Source of the DNA: Thermoleptolyngbya sp046719575
Lineage (GTDB): Bacteria; Cyanobacteriota; Cyanobacteriia; Elainellales; Elainellaceae
Assembly: GCA_046719575.1 (NCBI GenBank)
Contig: JBDNCP010000022.1
Location: forward strand, 1-41,978
Direction: 5' to 3'
Length of the DNA: 41,978 nt
Numbering within the stretch: position 1 is the first letter of the stretch; each line of letters opens with the position of its first letter. Below, piece by piece: positions 32,436-41,793 of this stretch. The translations under genes were made by a program, and so were the position numbers. Below the pieces are notes generated by a model, which did no database searches, was not told the DNA's origin, and saw only the letters and a list, made by a program, of their open reading frames with translations.

Positions 32436-35284
32436 GGCTGCTCAACATCGGAAAGCTCGGAAAGATCGGAAAGGTTGGAAACAGAGGCGGTTGGAACGGA
32501 AAGCGCCTCGACCCATTCCAACATTTTGTCAAAGCGAAACTGGTGGTTCCACTGGCTCAGCTCTTGAGCAACAGCGGCATGGCTGGTGACAATTTCGGCA
32601 ATCAGCCCATCCACTTGAGCGCTATCGGCCTCTAGGGCTGCGTTATAAAAAGACATTTTCCAGGCATCTGGCAAAAGCTGAGCATCTGGCGAATGCAGAG
32701 CGAGCGGCGGCTCCTGGGCTGGGTGGTCAGATTCACTTTCGTCGTAGAGAAAGACAACGCCCAAGTGCTTGGCGATCGCATCGAAAATCGTCTGTTCCTG
32801 GAACGGCTTGCGAAGAAAATCGTCGCAGCCTGCTGATAGAATCACCACTTTTTCTTCTTCTAAAACGCTGGCCGTCAGGGCGATCACGGCGGTTGCCTGG
32901 CCTTTGGTCGTGGCTTTGATTCGCTGGGTTGCCTCATAGCCATCCATCACAGGCATTCGCATATCCATCCAGATCAGGTGTGGCTCCCAAGTATCCCAGA
33001 TTTCTACCCCCTCCAGGCCATTGCTCGCCTCGCGCACTTCAAACCCTAGCGGACTCAGCAGCTTGACCAGTAGGCGGCGGTTTACCTCTTTGTCATCCAC
33101 GACCAGGATGCGGTAGGTGGGTTGTCCTGGGGCCAGCCCCAGGACGCGCCGCCGAGCGGGTTGCAGGTCGAGGGGAGCGGCTTCTGAGAGGCTGGCTTGG
33201 ATGTAGAAGGCGATCGCCGTCCCCACGCCCAGTTCACTGCTGACGGCAATATCACCGCCCATCAGTTGGATAAACTTGCGGCTAATTGCCAGCCCCAGCC
33301 CTGTGCCTTCCTGCGAGTCTTTGCCTGCTTGGGTTTGGGTAAAGGCTTCAAATAGGTGGGGCAAGTCCTCTGGCGCAATGCCAATGCCCGTATCGCGCAC
33401 TTCGAAGTAAATCGGCAGGGTAGCGGCGGGTAGGGTTTGAGCCGGAAGCGCCAGCGGTGGGTCGTTGGGTGGCTGGGTAGAGACATGCAGCGACACCGAA
33501 CCCGCCTGCGTGAACTTAATGCTGTTGCTCAAAAGATTGATAAGCACCTGGCGCAGTTTCACCTCATCGGTCTGAATATATTGCGGCAGGTCGTCGCTGC
33601 GGGTGACCGTGAGCAGCAGATCTTTGCTCTCGGCCCGCAGGTAGAGCATGTCTTCCAGGTCGCTCAGCAGCCGATGCAGGTTGAAACTCTTGAGGTTGAG
33701 CGTGGTTTTGCCCGCTTCGATTTTGGAAATGTCCAGAATGTTGTTGATCAGCGTCAGCAGGTATTCGCCGCTGCGGTAGATAATGCCGATATTTTCGCGC
33801 TGGTCGGGCGACAGGTGACTGGAGCGCAGGGCCAGTTGCGAAAAGCCCAGCACCGCATTCAGGGGCGATCGCAACTCATGGCTCATATTGGCAATAAAGG
33901 TGCTTTTGGCTTCATTGGCCACTTCGGCTTTTTCTTTGGCCAATTCTAACTGTCGGTTCGACTCAGCCAGTTCTGCCGTGCGCTCCTGCACCCGCTGCTC
34001 CAGCATGTCAAAGGATTCGCGCAACTGGTGTCCCATCTGGTTGAAGGACTGGGCTAGGGTTTCCAGTTCGGCAATGGGATTCACCTCGACGGTTTGCTCT
34101 AAATCTCCTGCGGCGATCGCCCGGGCCGCCTGATTCAGCTTGAGAATGGGTTGGGCAATCCAGCGGCTCGTCAACACGCCAACGCCCGCGGCCAGGGCTA
34201 GCGCCCCCAGCGAGAGCCACTGCGTCAGGCGGTTGTTGGCGTTAATCTCGGCCATGAAATCGGATTCGGGCACAGCGACCACAATCAGCCAGTCCAGCCC
34301 GTACTCGTCGCGAAACGGCGACACTTGGGCAAACTGGCGATCGCCCCCCGGCAGGCGAAACTCAAGCTGCTGCACTTGGTTAATCTGCCGCAAATCATCA
34401 AACCGTTGCTCCAGATAATTAGCCGTCGCGCTGACCAGAGAATTTTGGCTATTGCGGGCAAGCAAAAGTTGGGCATCATTTCCACTGCCAAGCAGCAGAC
34501 TCTCTTCGTCGGCAGTGGAGCTAGCAATCAGTTCTCCCGTGCGGGCAAGGATAAAGGTTTCGCCCGTTTTGCCGACCTTTAATCCACCCAGAAAGCGATT
34601 TAACTCGCGGGAGGGGATGAAGTCGGTCGCGCACACGCCCAACAGACGACCGTTGCGATTGCTATAGACCGGGGTGCTGGCCGTCAGCACAGGCACCTGA
34701 TCGTCAAAATCCAGATAAATATCGCTCCAGCCTGGTTTTTGGCTCTGAGTTGCCTGCTGATACCACGGGCGAATGCGGGGGTCATAATCTCGATTAAAAA
34801 CGCGAAACTGGTCGCTGCGATCGCCCGCCTCATCCAGATCGTAGTATCGGAAATAGCCACCAGGGCCCGTTTTGGTGAGCAGCAGTTCCAGGTTTTTGCC
34901 ATCCTTTGTGCGGCCCACGCCCATAAAGGAACCGTCTTCGACACCACAGTAAATCAGGTTATTTGCAGGCAAACTCCGCGCCTGCTGCCAAAAGAGATAC
35001 GCCCCTTCCTGGGCAGAGGGATCAAGGTCGCCACTCCGGAGGGCGATCGCATTTAGGTCGTTGATGACAAAAGGCGACTGGACATAGGTACTCACCTCTT
35101 GCTGAATGCGGGCGGTCAGCTCGCTGCGTAGCTCTAGCGCTAGGTGGTTGACGGCTTTTTGGCTATTGCGATAGGACAGGTAGCCGATGAGCGCAGTCGC
35201 TCCAGCAAGCTGTAGCAAAAAGGGCACGACCAAGAGTGCTTGGAGCGGCAGTTTGCGTCCAAGGCGTGAATTAAAAACACCCAT
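32432..35284 (-). CDS. Hybrid sensor histidine kinase with periplasmic Cache-type sensor
   Basis: This 950-residue membrane kinase has a first helix at about 13-33 and a Cache-like extracytoplasmic sensor (about 40-335, with RPWYQQATQSQKPGWSDIYL). A second helix at about 350-370 leads to HAMP, then HisKA with MSHELRSPLNAVLG and HATPase with NLLSNSIKFT, DTGIGI and GTGLGLAISRKF. A REC domain follows with LIWMDMRMPVMDG. The C-terminal tail of about 100 residues may be helical and is common in cyanobacterial hybrids. It probably senses a small extracellular ligand and signals to the coupled GGDEF regulator through the 4-bp overlapping downstream gene. No Shine-Dalgarno sequence precedes the ATG. 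Confidence 0.95.
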   Translation of the reverse strand: MGVFNSRLGRKLPLQALLVVPFLLQLAGATALIGYLSYRNSQKAVNHLALELRSELTARIQQEVSTYVQSPFVINDLNAIALRSGDLDPSAQEGAYLFWQQARSLPANNLIYCGVEDGSFMGVGRTKDGKNLELLLTKTGPGGYFRYYDLDEAGDRSDQFRVFNRDYDPRIRPWYQQATQSQKPGWSDIYLDFDDQVPVLTASTPVYSNRNGRLLGVCATDFIPSRELNRFLGGLKVGKTGETFILARTGELIASSTADEESLLLGSGNDAQLLLARNSQNSLVSATANYLEQRFDDLRQINQVQQLEFRLPGGDRQFAQVSPFRDEYGLDWLIVVAVPESDFMAEINANNRLTQWLSLGALALAAGVGVLTSRWIAQPILKLNQAARAIAAGDLEQTVEVNPIAELETLAQSFNQMGHQLRESFDMLEQRVQERTAELAESNRQLELAKEKAEVANEAKSTFIANMSHELRSPLNAVLGFSQLALRSSHLSPDQRENIGIIYRSGEYLLTLINNILDISKIEAGKTTLNLKSFNLHRLLSDLEDMLYLRAESKDLLLTVTRSDDLPQYIQTDEVKLRQVLINLLSNSIKFTQAGSVSLHVSTQPPNDPPLALPAQTLPAATLPIYFEVRDTGIGIAPEDLPHLFEAFTQTQAGKDSQEGTGLGLAISRKFIQLMGGDIAVSSELGVGTAIAFYIQASLSEAAPLDLQPARRRVLGLAPGQPTYRILVVDDKEVNRRLLVKLLSPLGFEVREASNGLEGVEIWDTWEPHLIWMDMRMPVMDGYEATQRIKATTKGQATAVIALTASVLEEEKVVILSAGCDDFLRKPFQEQTIFDAIAKHLGVVFLYDESESDHPAQEPPLALHSPDAQLLPDAWKMSFYNAALEADSAQVDGLIAEIVTSHAAVAQELSQWNHQFRFDKMLEWVEALSVPTASVSNLSDLSELSDVEQP

Positions 35285-35736
35285 AGAGTCTGAGGCGGCT
35301 GCGACGAGGCAACGGGGCTGGTGAGAGGGGGTGGATAAAGGGGGATCGGTCGAGGGACAGGGATTGCGATGGGCTACCAGTGAGTTGGGCGGATTGCGGA
35401 GATCAGATGCCGATGTTTGGATTGGAGGAAGCTAAATGAAAACGATAGAGTCATCAGTATATTTCCCAATACTTCCCACCAATACTTCCCAGATTTTGCG
35501 GTCGGCTAACACTGGGGATAGCGGCAAAAGCTAGCGGCAGCCAGCAACGTAAAATCCATGACTAGCAGACTAGCTGGTAGACTTTGCTGATCCGCCCGTC
35601 CAACGTGCTGTTTCCACGAATCACAAACACAAGCATAGTCACAAAGATATGCAGCCTAAACCCTGGCTGAAGGCACGGCACGGTATGATCTTGCTCTAAT
35701 ACAGAATTGGGATCTGCGCTGGATCAAACAAAGCCT
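35285..35736. other. Divergent intergenic region before murF
   Basis: These 452 bp separate the hybrid kinase from murF and hold no gene I can support. They include a 13-bp direct duplication (35466-35491) and a TATGAT at 35684-35689 that could be a -10 box for murF, without a convincing -35. Confidence 0.5.
35466..35491 (+). repeat. 13-bp tandem duplication
   Basis: CCAATACTTCCCA occurs twice in direct contact (35466-35478 and 35479-35491). It is the shortest of the period-13 arrays in the window. Confidence 0.85.
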
Positions 35737-37086
35737 ATGCCATTTTCAATGCCGCTGGACAGGTTAGCACAAAACCTGGGCGCTCGGTTGCACCACTGGT
35801 CTGAGCCGATGAATCAAACGCCGATCGCCCAAGTGACGACCGACAGCCGCAGCTTAAGTCCAGGCGACCTATTTTTGGCGCTACGGGGCGATCGCTTCGA
35901 TGGTCATGCCTTTGTTCGGCAGGCCTTGGCCCAAGGGGCGATCGCTGCTGTGGTGTCTGACCTACCTGCCGATGCAACGGGGCCGCTACTCCAGGTAGAC
36001 GACACGCTGGCGGCCTATCAGCAGTTGGGTACGCTCTGGCGACGACAGTTTGCCGGCCCCGTTGTAGCGGTGACGGGTTCCGTTGGCAAGACAACCACCA
36101 AAGAGCTAATCGCCGCCGTGCTAGAAACCCAGGGCCCAGTCCTCAAAACCCGCGCCAATTATAACAACGAAATTGGTGTCCCCAAAACCCTGCTAGAACT
36201 GGGGCCAGAACATCAATTTGCCGTGATTGAAATGGGAATGCGGGCAGCGGGCGAAATTGCGCTGCTGGCGCAGATTGCAGAACCCGATATTGCAGTGATT
36301 ACCAACGTCGGCACGGCCCACATCGGGCGGCTGGGGTCTGAGCAGGCGATCGCCCAGGCCAAGTGCGAACTCCTCCAAGAGCTAGATTCCGCAGGCGCAG
36401 CCATCCTAAACCACGACAATTGCCGATTAATCGACACCGCAGCCCGCGTCTGGCGCGGCAAAACCCTGACCTACGGGCTAGAAGGCGGCGACCTGCGGGG
36501 CGAACTGGTGGATGCCCACACGCTGCGGGTAGACGGAACCCTGCTGCCCCTGCCGCTGCCCGGCCGCCACAACGCGCTGAACTATCTGGCGGCGCTGGCC
36601 GTTGCAAAACTGCTGGGCCTTAGCTGGCAGCCGCTCACCCCTGGGCTGACGGTGGAACTGCCCCAGGGTCGGGCGCGGCGGCTGGACTTGCCCAACGACG
36701 TGGTGATTCTGGATGAAACCTACAACGCGGGGCTGGAGTCGATGCTGGCGGCGCTGCGGCTGCTGGCCGACACGCCCGGTTCTCGCCGCATTGCCGTGTT
36801 GGGCACGATGAAAGAATTGGGCGATCGCTCTCTCGAATTTCACCAGCAGGTCGGCGCGGCTGTGCGCGACTTGGGACTCGATGCACTGCTGATTCTCGCT
36901 GACCCCGCCGAAGCCGAAGCCCTCGCCACCGGAGCCAGTGGCATTCCTACCGAGCGCTTTGCCACCCATGCCGAAGTGGTGGACTGGCTAGGGCAGAACG
37001 TGAACGCGGGCGATCGCCTCCTGTTTAAGGCCTCCCGCGCCGTTGGGCTAGATCAGGTGGTGAGCCGATTCTTGGATCTGCAATGA
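35737..37086 (+). CDS. murF: UDP-N-acetylmuramoyl-tripeptide--D-alanyl-D-alanine ligase
   Basis: This Mur ligase of about 449 residues joins D-Ala-D-Ala to the UDP-MurNAc tripeptide in the last cytoplasmic step of peptidoglycan precursor synthesis. An N-terminal substrate domain has TTDSRSLSPGDLFLALRG. The ATP loop is VTGSVGKTTTKELIAA, followed by NYNNEIGVPKTLLEL, which is typical of MurF, and then AVITNVGTAHIGRLGS. The C-terminal domain contains DETYNAGLESMLAALRLL and VLGTMKELG. The ATG at 35737 is chosen; a TTG at 35707 and an ATG at 35749 are alternatives, and none has a good ribosome site. The gene is single and not in a mur cluster. Confidence 0.96.
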   Translation: MPFSMPLDRLAQNLGARLHHWSEPMNQTPIAQVTTDSRSLSPGDLFLALRGDRFDGHAFVRQALAQGAIAAVVSDLPADATGPLLQVDDTLAAYQQLGTLWRRQFAGPVVAVTGSVGKTTTKELIAAVLETQGPVLKTRANYNNEIGVPKTLLELGPEHQFAVIEMGMRAAGEIALLAQIAEPDIAVITNVGTAHIGRLGSEQAIAQAKCELLQELDSAGAAILNHDNCRLIDTAARVWRGKTLTYGLEGGDLRGELVDAHTLRVDGTLLPLPLPGRHNALNYLAALAVAKLLGLSWQPLTPGLTVELPQGRARRLDLPNDVVILDETYNAGLESMLAALRLLADTPGSRRIAVLGTMKELGDRSLEFHQQVGAAVRDLGLDALLILADPAEAEALATGASGIPTERFATHAEVVDWLGQNVNAGDRLLFKASRAVGLDQVVSRFLDLQ

Positions 37087-37139
37087 AGGCGATCGCAGGT
37101 AGGACGCCTCCCCGGCGGATCGCCATCCCCCCACGGCTG

Positions 37140-39440
37140 CTAAAGCTGTTTCTTCAATAGCAGCGACTCGGCCATCGCCCGATCCACAGGAGACGAAAAC
37201 AAATAGCCCTGGCCATACTCACAGCCCATCGCCATCAGTTGCACTAGTTGTTCCAGCGTTTCCACGCCTTCGGCAATGACGCTCATCCGCAGCGTTTCTG
37301 CCAGACTCACGATCGTTTTCACAATCGCCTGACTTTCCACGCTAATGCCCGCCCGGTGAATAAAGGAGCGGTCGATCTTGACGCTGTGGATGGGCAAACT
37401 GTGGAGTTGGCTGAGAGACAAAAAGCCCGTGCCAAAGTCGTCAATGCAAAGCTGCACGCCCAGATCGGTCAGCCCGCGAAGGTTTTGGGCGATCGCCTCT
37501 CGATCAGTTTGCAGCAGCGCCTCCGCAAACTCCAGCCGCAGACAGCTTGGCCCCAGCCCTGTTTCTGCCAGAATTCGCCCCACTTGCCCAATCAGCTTTG
37601 GCTGGACAAACTGCTTTTCCGTCAGGTTGACGCTGATCGTCATTGACCCATCTGCCAATCCCTGCGTCTGCCACCGCTGCATCTGCTCACAAGCCTGACG
37701 CAGCACCCATTCCTCCAGCATCAAAATCAGCCCCGTTTCGGTAGCAATGTCGATAAACTTTCCTGGTGGCACAAGTCCTTGGGTGGGATGCTGCCACCGC
37801 ATCAGCACCTCAAACCCCCGCACCCGGCGGCTTTGCAGCGCCACAATCGGCTGATAGTGCAACGTTAGTTCTTGCTGTTCTAGGGCACGCCGCAAATCTG
37901 CTTCGAGCTGTTTCTGGGTAAACGCTTGGGCCTGGCGCGTACCGTCAAATAATTCGTGGCAGGCCTTGCCCCGGTGCTTGGCGCGATACATGGCAATGTC
38001 GGCATCCCGCAGCAAGTCTTCCAAATTTTGATAGGGCTGGCGAGTCGCCTGGTGATGGCTGACCGCAATGCCCACGCTGGCGCTGATGTGAACCTGATGT
38101 CCCTGGAGGCAAAAGGCCCAGCTCAGTTGCTCCTGAATCCGTTCTGCAACGTGAATGGCATCTTCGGCACTTTGAATATCCTCCAGCAAAATGGCAAACT
38201 CATCGCCGCCCAACCGCGCCACGGTGTCGCCGCCGCGCACACAGTCTTGTAGCCGCTGACTCACTTGAATCAGCAGTTGGTCGCCCAGCAGATGGCCAAG
38301 GCTGTCGTTGACTTGCTTGAATCGATCCAAATCCACAAACAGCACGGCAAACTGATGCCCCGGACGACGCGGCAGCGCGTTGAGCGCCGTTTTCAGCCGA
38401 TTCATAAATAGGGCCCGGTTGGGCAGGCTAGTCAGCGAATCATGAAAGGCGTTGAGAAAAAGCTGTTCTTCGGACTGTTTGCGGGTGGTGATGTCTTCGA
38501 CTGTGCCTTCGTAATACAGCAGGTCGCCGCGACTGTTGTAAACACAGTGGGCATTTTCCGAAATCCAGATGGGCGTGCCGTCGCGCCGATAGATGAGCGA
38601 TTCAAAGTTAGACACGCGCCCCTGTTCCTGCATCAGCCGGATGAATTCGCTGCGGCGGTTTGGATCGACGTAGATCTGATGCTGAATGCTGTGGATGTTG
38701 GCGATTAGGTCTTCTGGCGACTTGAAGCCGTAGATTCGCGCCAGTGCTGGGTTGACGTTGAGATAGCGCCCTTCCGGTGTGGTTTGAAAGATGCCTTCGA
38801 TGGCGTTTTCAAAAATGCTGCGGTAGCGGGCTTCGGCTTCTCGTAGGGCGGTTTCGGCCCGCTTGCGATCGCTGATGTCTCGACAGGTGCAGACCAGATG
38901 GCTGTCGGCGATGCGCGTCAGGCTCACTTCTTGGGGAAAGGTGGTGCCGTCTTGCCGCAGGGCGATCGCCTCTCCGCGCCACTGGGACTGTCGGCTCAGG
39001 CTGGGCCAGATCTCAAGCTGAAATCGCTTTACCTCGCTGGGAATGTAGAACTGCTGCCAGGTCTGGCTGCTGAGCGGCTCATCGGGCGAATAGCCAAACT
39101 GGTGCAGATAGGCTGGGTTGGCATAGCGAAACGCGCCTTTTGCGTCGAATATGGCTATTCCGTCGGCGGCGGCCTCAATCGCCGCTCGCTGCCACCACAA
39201 ATCCGCCAGGTTATCCAGTGTGGCATTGGTGCGGAGGAGTTCCTGCTGATTGTGGAGCAGGGCGATCGCCTCAGACACCTGTCCCAAAATGGAGGAGAGG
39301 TCTTGCGCCAGCGCATCTGCCGGTTTCTGGACTTGAAAGCAGCTTGCGGGTAGCCAGGTATCGCGGAACTGGAACTCGTCTGGCTCTGGTGCAGAGGATC
39401 TTGGCGATCGCCCTGAAGAATTCGATTGCCCAAATTGCAT
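37140..39440 (-). CDS. PAS-PAS-GGDEF-EAL cyclic di-GMP signalling protein
   Basis: This 766-residue soluble protein has a short N-terminal helix region, then two PAS domains (about 75-195 and 200-320, the second with the PAC end EDITTRKQSEEQL). GGDEF (about 325-490) has the intact RLGGDEFA signature and RGGD as an I-site five residues earlier. EAL (about 505-760) reads EVL instead of EAL but keeps the metal and catalytic residues: NLTEKQF, LEFAEAL, DDFGTGFLSL, KIDRSF and AEGVET. It could make or degrade cyclic di-GMP; the direction cannot be told from sequence. GAGG 9 nt before the ATG supports the start. It converges with murF. Confidence 0.94.
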   Translation of the reverse strand: MQFGQSNSSGRSPRSSAPEPDEFQFRDTWLPASCFQVQKPADALAQDLSSILGQVSEAIALLHNQQELLRTNATLDNLADLWWQRAAIEAAADGIAIFDAKGAFRYANPAYLHQFGYSPDEPLSSQTWQQFYIPSEVKRFQLEIWPSLSRQSQWRGEAIALRQDGTTFPQEVSLTRIADSHLVCTCRDISDRKRAETALREAEARYRSIFENAIEGIFQTTPEGRYLNVNPALARIYGFKSPEDLIANIHSIQHQIYVDPNRRSEFIRLMQEQGRVSNFESLIYRRDGTPIWISENAHCVYNSRGDLLYYEGTVEDITTRKQSEEQLFLNAFHDSLTSLPNRALFMNRLKTALNALPRRPGHQFAVLFVDLDRFKQVNDSLGHLLGDQLLIQVSQRLQDCVRGGDTVARLGGDEFAILLEDIQSAEDAIHVAERIQEQLSWAFCLQGHQVHISASVGIAVSHHQATRQPYQNLEDLLRDADIAMYRAKHRGKACHELFDGTRQAQAFTQKQLEADLRRALEQQELTLHYQPIVALQSRRVRGFEVLMRWQHPTQGLVPPGKFIDIATETGLILMLEEWVLRQACEQMQRWQTQGLADGSMTISVNLTEKQFVQPKLIGQVGRILAETGLGPSCLRLEFAEALLQTDREAIAQNLRGLTDLGVQLCIDDFGTGFLSLSQLHSLPIHSVKIDRSFIHRAGISVESQAIVKTIVSLAETLRMSVIAEGVETLEQLVQLMAMGCEYGQGYLFSSPVDRAMAESLLLKKQL

Positions 39441-40016
39441 CTCAACTAGCCTCGATCCTGGGGAAGGGAGGAATCACAACTGCCTCATTTTGTTGAGGTT
39501 TGAGCTTTTCTAGAAGCGCCTTGCATCCTTTACAGTTAATCATGAAAAACATGATTGGCTCTAAGAACGGTTTCTAGAGACTCGGGATCTCAAAAACGGC
39601 AGTTTTTTAAGAAAATCTACAAGGGATCGACACAATCATGCGGACAAGTCCAAATAGTGCCTTCCTTCTTCAGTTCTAGAAATAAAAGCTCCCCTTTTCC
39701 GTCCGTTTGAAAGCTCATATCCATCAGCAACTTAACGTAGCTTATCCTCCGTGTTGATGCCTACGTAGCCAGATTCTTGGTTCTTTCAAAGGGTTAGAAT
39801 CTTGATTAATTGGTTTTCTTACTTTTGGAAGATTGTCTTTTGGAGGGTTGTTTTAAGGCAGTGCTTGCTGCGCTTAAACAATCAACTCCCAGGCGTTTAA
39901 ATCGTCCAGTTCTCAAGAAGATTTCATGCTGGACGCAAACTGGGGCGATCGCCCTCAACCTGATCAATCAGGAGTATTCATATTATTCATATCTTTAAAT
40001 AAAGGTAAAGAGCAAA
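39441..40016. other. Intergenic region
   Basis: These 576 bp between the cyclic di-GMP protein and the DUF2358 gene hold only a 62-codon frame without recognisable features. AT-rich words TATTCATATTATTCATATC near 39973-39991 could contain a -10 element for the downstream gene. I see no RNA gene. Confidence 0.5.
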
Positions 40017-40409
40017 ATGGACATCCTAGAAATCCTCAGACAGGACTACCGTAATTTCCCCAAATCACAGACCTACAGCGCCTATGCAGAAGACGTTTAT
40101 TTTCGCGATCCAATGACAGAATTTCGCGGGCGCGATCGCTACGAACGCATGATCGGCTTTATTCAGACCTGGTTCCTCGACCCCCGCCTCGACCTGCACC
40201 AAATTCAACAAACGGACGCAACCATCCGCACCGACTGGACCCTGAGTTGGACAACCCCCCTGCCCTGGAAGCCCCGCATCACCATCACAGGCTGGAGCGA
40301 AATGACCGTCAATGAACAGGGGCTAATCACGTCCCACATCGACTACTGGCACTGTTCGCGGCTTGACGTGCTGCGGCAGCATTTCAGCGTTCGCAAGCCG
40401 TCTTCCTGA
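40017..40409 (+). CDS. DUF2358 protein (NTF2-like fold)
   Basis: This 130-residue protein matches my memory of the DUF2358 family, common in cyanobacteria and plastids. It has an early helix MDILEILRQDY, then AYAEDVYFRDPMTEFRGRDRY, then WTLSWTTPLPWKPRITITGW and the end block NEQGLITSHIDYWHCSRLDVL. The pattern fits an NTF2/SnoaL-like cone fold that binds a small molecule. The function is unknown. The ribosome site is weak (AGAG 4 nt before the ATG). It lies 160 bp upstream of the Get3d-like gene on the same strand, so the two may be cotranscribed. Confidence 0.85.
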   Translation: MDILEILRQDYRNFPKSQTYSAYAEDVYFRDPMTEFRGRDRYERMIGFIQTWFLDPRLDLHQIQQTDATIRTDWTLSWTTPLPWKPRITITGWSEMTVNEQGLITSHIDYWHCSRLDVLRQHFSVRKPSS

Positions 40410-40569
40410 CCCATCTAGACGGGGGCCTTGCGGATCAATAGGCAGTTTGACAAGGGGCGATCGCCCCACTCACCCACTCGCCCCAATCCCGCGCCAAACA
40501 CCCCATCTGCCTGCAAAACCCGATACATTAGAGAGACGTAACCATTCTTCACGAAATCGCTGGGCACTC

Positions 40570-41745
40570 ATGCGCGTAATCTTAATGACCGGAAAGGGCG
40601 GCGTTGGTAAAACATCCGTGGCCGCTGCCACAGGCCTGCGGTGTGCGGAACTCGGCTACCGCACCCTAGTGCTCAGCACTGATCCTGCCCATTCCCTGGC
40701 CGACAGTTTTGATATGGAACTAGGGCACGACCCGCGCCCGGTCAAGCCCAACCTCTGGGGCGCAGAGCTAGACGCGCTGATGGAGCTAGAGGGCAACTGG
40801 GGAGCCGTAAAACGCTACATTACGCAGGTTCTCCAAGCGCGGGGATTGGAGGGTGTAGAGGCGGAGGAACTGGCAATTCTTCCCGGCATGGATGAGATTT
40901 TTAGCCTGGTGCGGATGAAGCGTCACTACGACGAAGGCGATTTTGATGTCCTGATTATTGACTCTGCGCCCACAGGCACGGCGCTGCGGCTGCTGAGCCT
41001 GCCGGAGGTGGCGGGCTGGTATATGCGCCGATTCTACAAACCCCTGCAAGCGGTGTCTGCGGCGCTGCGGCCGCTGGTGGAGCCACTATTTCGCCCGGTG
41101 GCGGGCTTTTCCCTGCCCAACCAGGAAGTGATGGATGCACCCTACGAGTTTTATCAGCAGATCGAAGCCCTAGAAAAGGTGCTGACCGACAACACTCAGA
41201 CCTCGGTGCGCCTAGTGACGAATCCTGAAAAGATGGTGATTAAAGAATCGCTGCGGGCCCATGCGTACCTCAGCCTGTATAACGTGGCAACTGACATGGT
41301 GGTGGCAAACCGCATCATCCCCAACGAGGTGAGCGATCCCTTCTTTCAGCGCTGGAAGGAAAACCAGCAGCAATATCGCCAGGAAATTCACGAAAACTTT
41401 CACCCGCTGCCCGTAAAAGAAGTGCCGCTCTATTCTGAGGAACTGTGCGGACTGGCGGCGCTGGAGCGGCTGAAGGAAACGCTTTATGCCGACGAAGATC
41501 CGGCTCAGGTCTATTACAAAGAGACGACAATGCGCGTGGTGCAGGAGCAAAACCAGTACAGCCTGGAGCTTTACTTACCCGGCATTCCCAAAGACAAAAT
41601 TGAACTTAGCAAGTCGGCCGACGAGCTAAACGTCCGCATTGGCAACCATCGCCGCAATCTGGTGCTGCCTCAGGCACTCGCTGCGCTGCAACCTGCTGGA
41701 GCCAAGATGGAAGAGGATTACTTAAAGATCCGGTTTGCCAATTAG
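40570..41745 (+). CDS. Get3/ArsA-family ATPase with C-terminal alpha-crystallin domain (Get3d-like)
   Basis: This 391-residue protein has the deviant Walker A GKGGVGKTS near the start, then VLSTDPAHSLADSF (switch I), VLIIDSAPTGTALRLLSLPE (switch II) and VVANRIIPNE. It lacks the CxxC zinc pair of Get3 proper. From about residue 320 there is an Hsp20-like ArsA_HSP20 domain (YSLELYLPGIPKDKIELSK, then LVLPQALAALQPAGAKMEED). This matches the Get3d group described from photosynthetic organisms, whose client is not settled. A longer frame from 40363 would overlap the upstream gene and has no family support before Met 40570. It is cytoplasmic. Confidence 0.92.
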   Translation: MRVILMTGKGGVGKTSVAAATGLRCAELGYRTLVLSTDPAHSLADSFDMELGHDPRPVKPNLWGAELDALMELEGNWGAVKRYITQVLQARGLEGVEAEELAILPGMDEIFSLVRMKRHYDEGDFDVLIIDSAPTGTALRLLSLPEVAGWYMRRFYKPLQAVSAALRPLVEPLFRPVAGFSLPNQEVMDAPYEFYQQIEALEKVLTDNTQTSVRLVTNPEKMVIKESLRAHAYLSLYNVATDMVVANRIIPNEVSDPFFQRWKENQQQYRQEIHENFHPLPVKEVPLYSEELCGLAALERLKETLYADEDPAQVYYKETTMRVVQEQNQYSLELYLPGIPKDKIELSKSADELNVRIGNHRRNLVLPQALAALQPAGAKMEEDYLKIRFAN

Positions 41746-41793
41746 CCATCCCCAAAACCCCTGATAGACAGACAAAATTCCTGCAATCTTGCT

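Noticed and set aside
39810..39998. A 62-codon plus-strand frame before the DUF2358 gene.
   Set aside because: It has no ribosome site and no family resemblance, and its end is the AT-rich likely promoter region.
40363..40569. N-terminal extension of the Get3d-like protein.
   Set aside because: It overlaps the DUF2358 gene in another frame and precedes the conserved start MRVILMTGKGGVGKT, which families of this type begin with.
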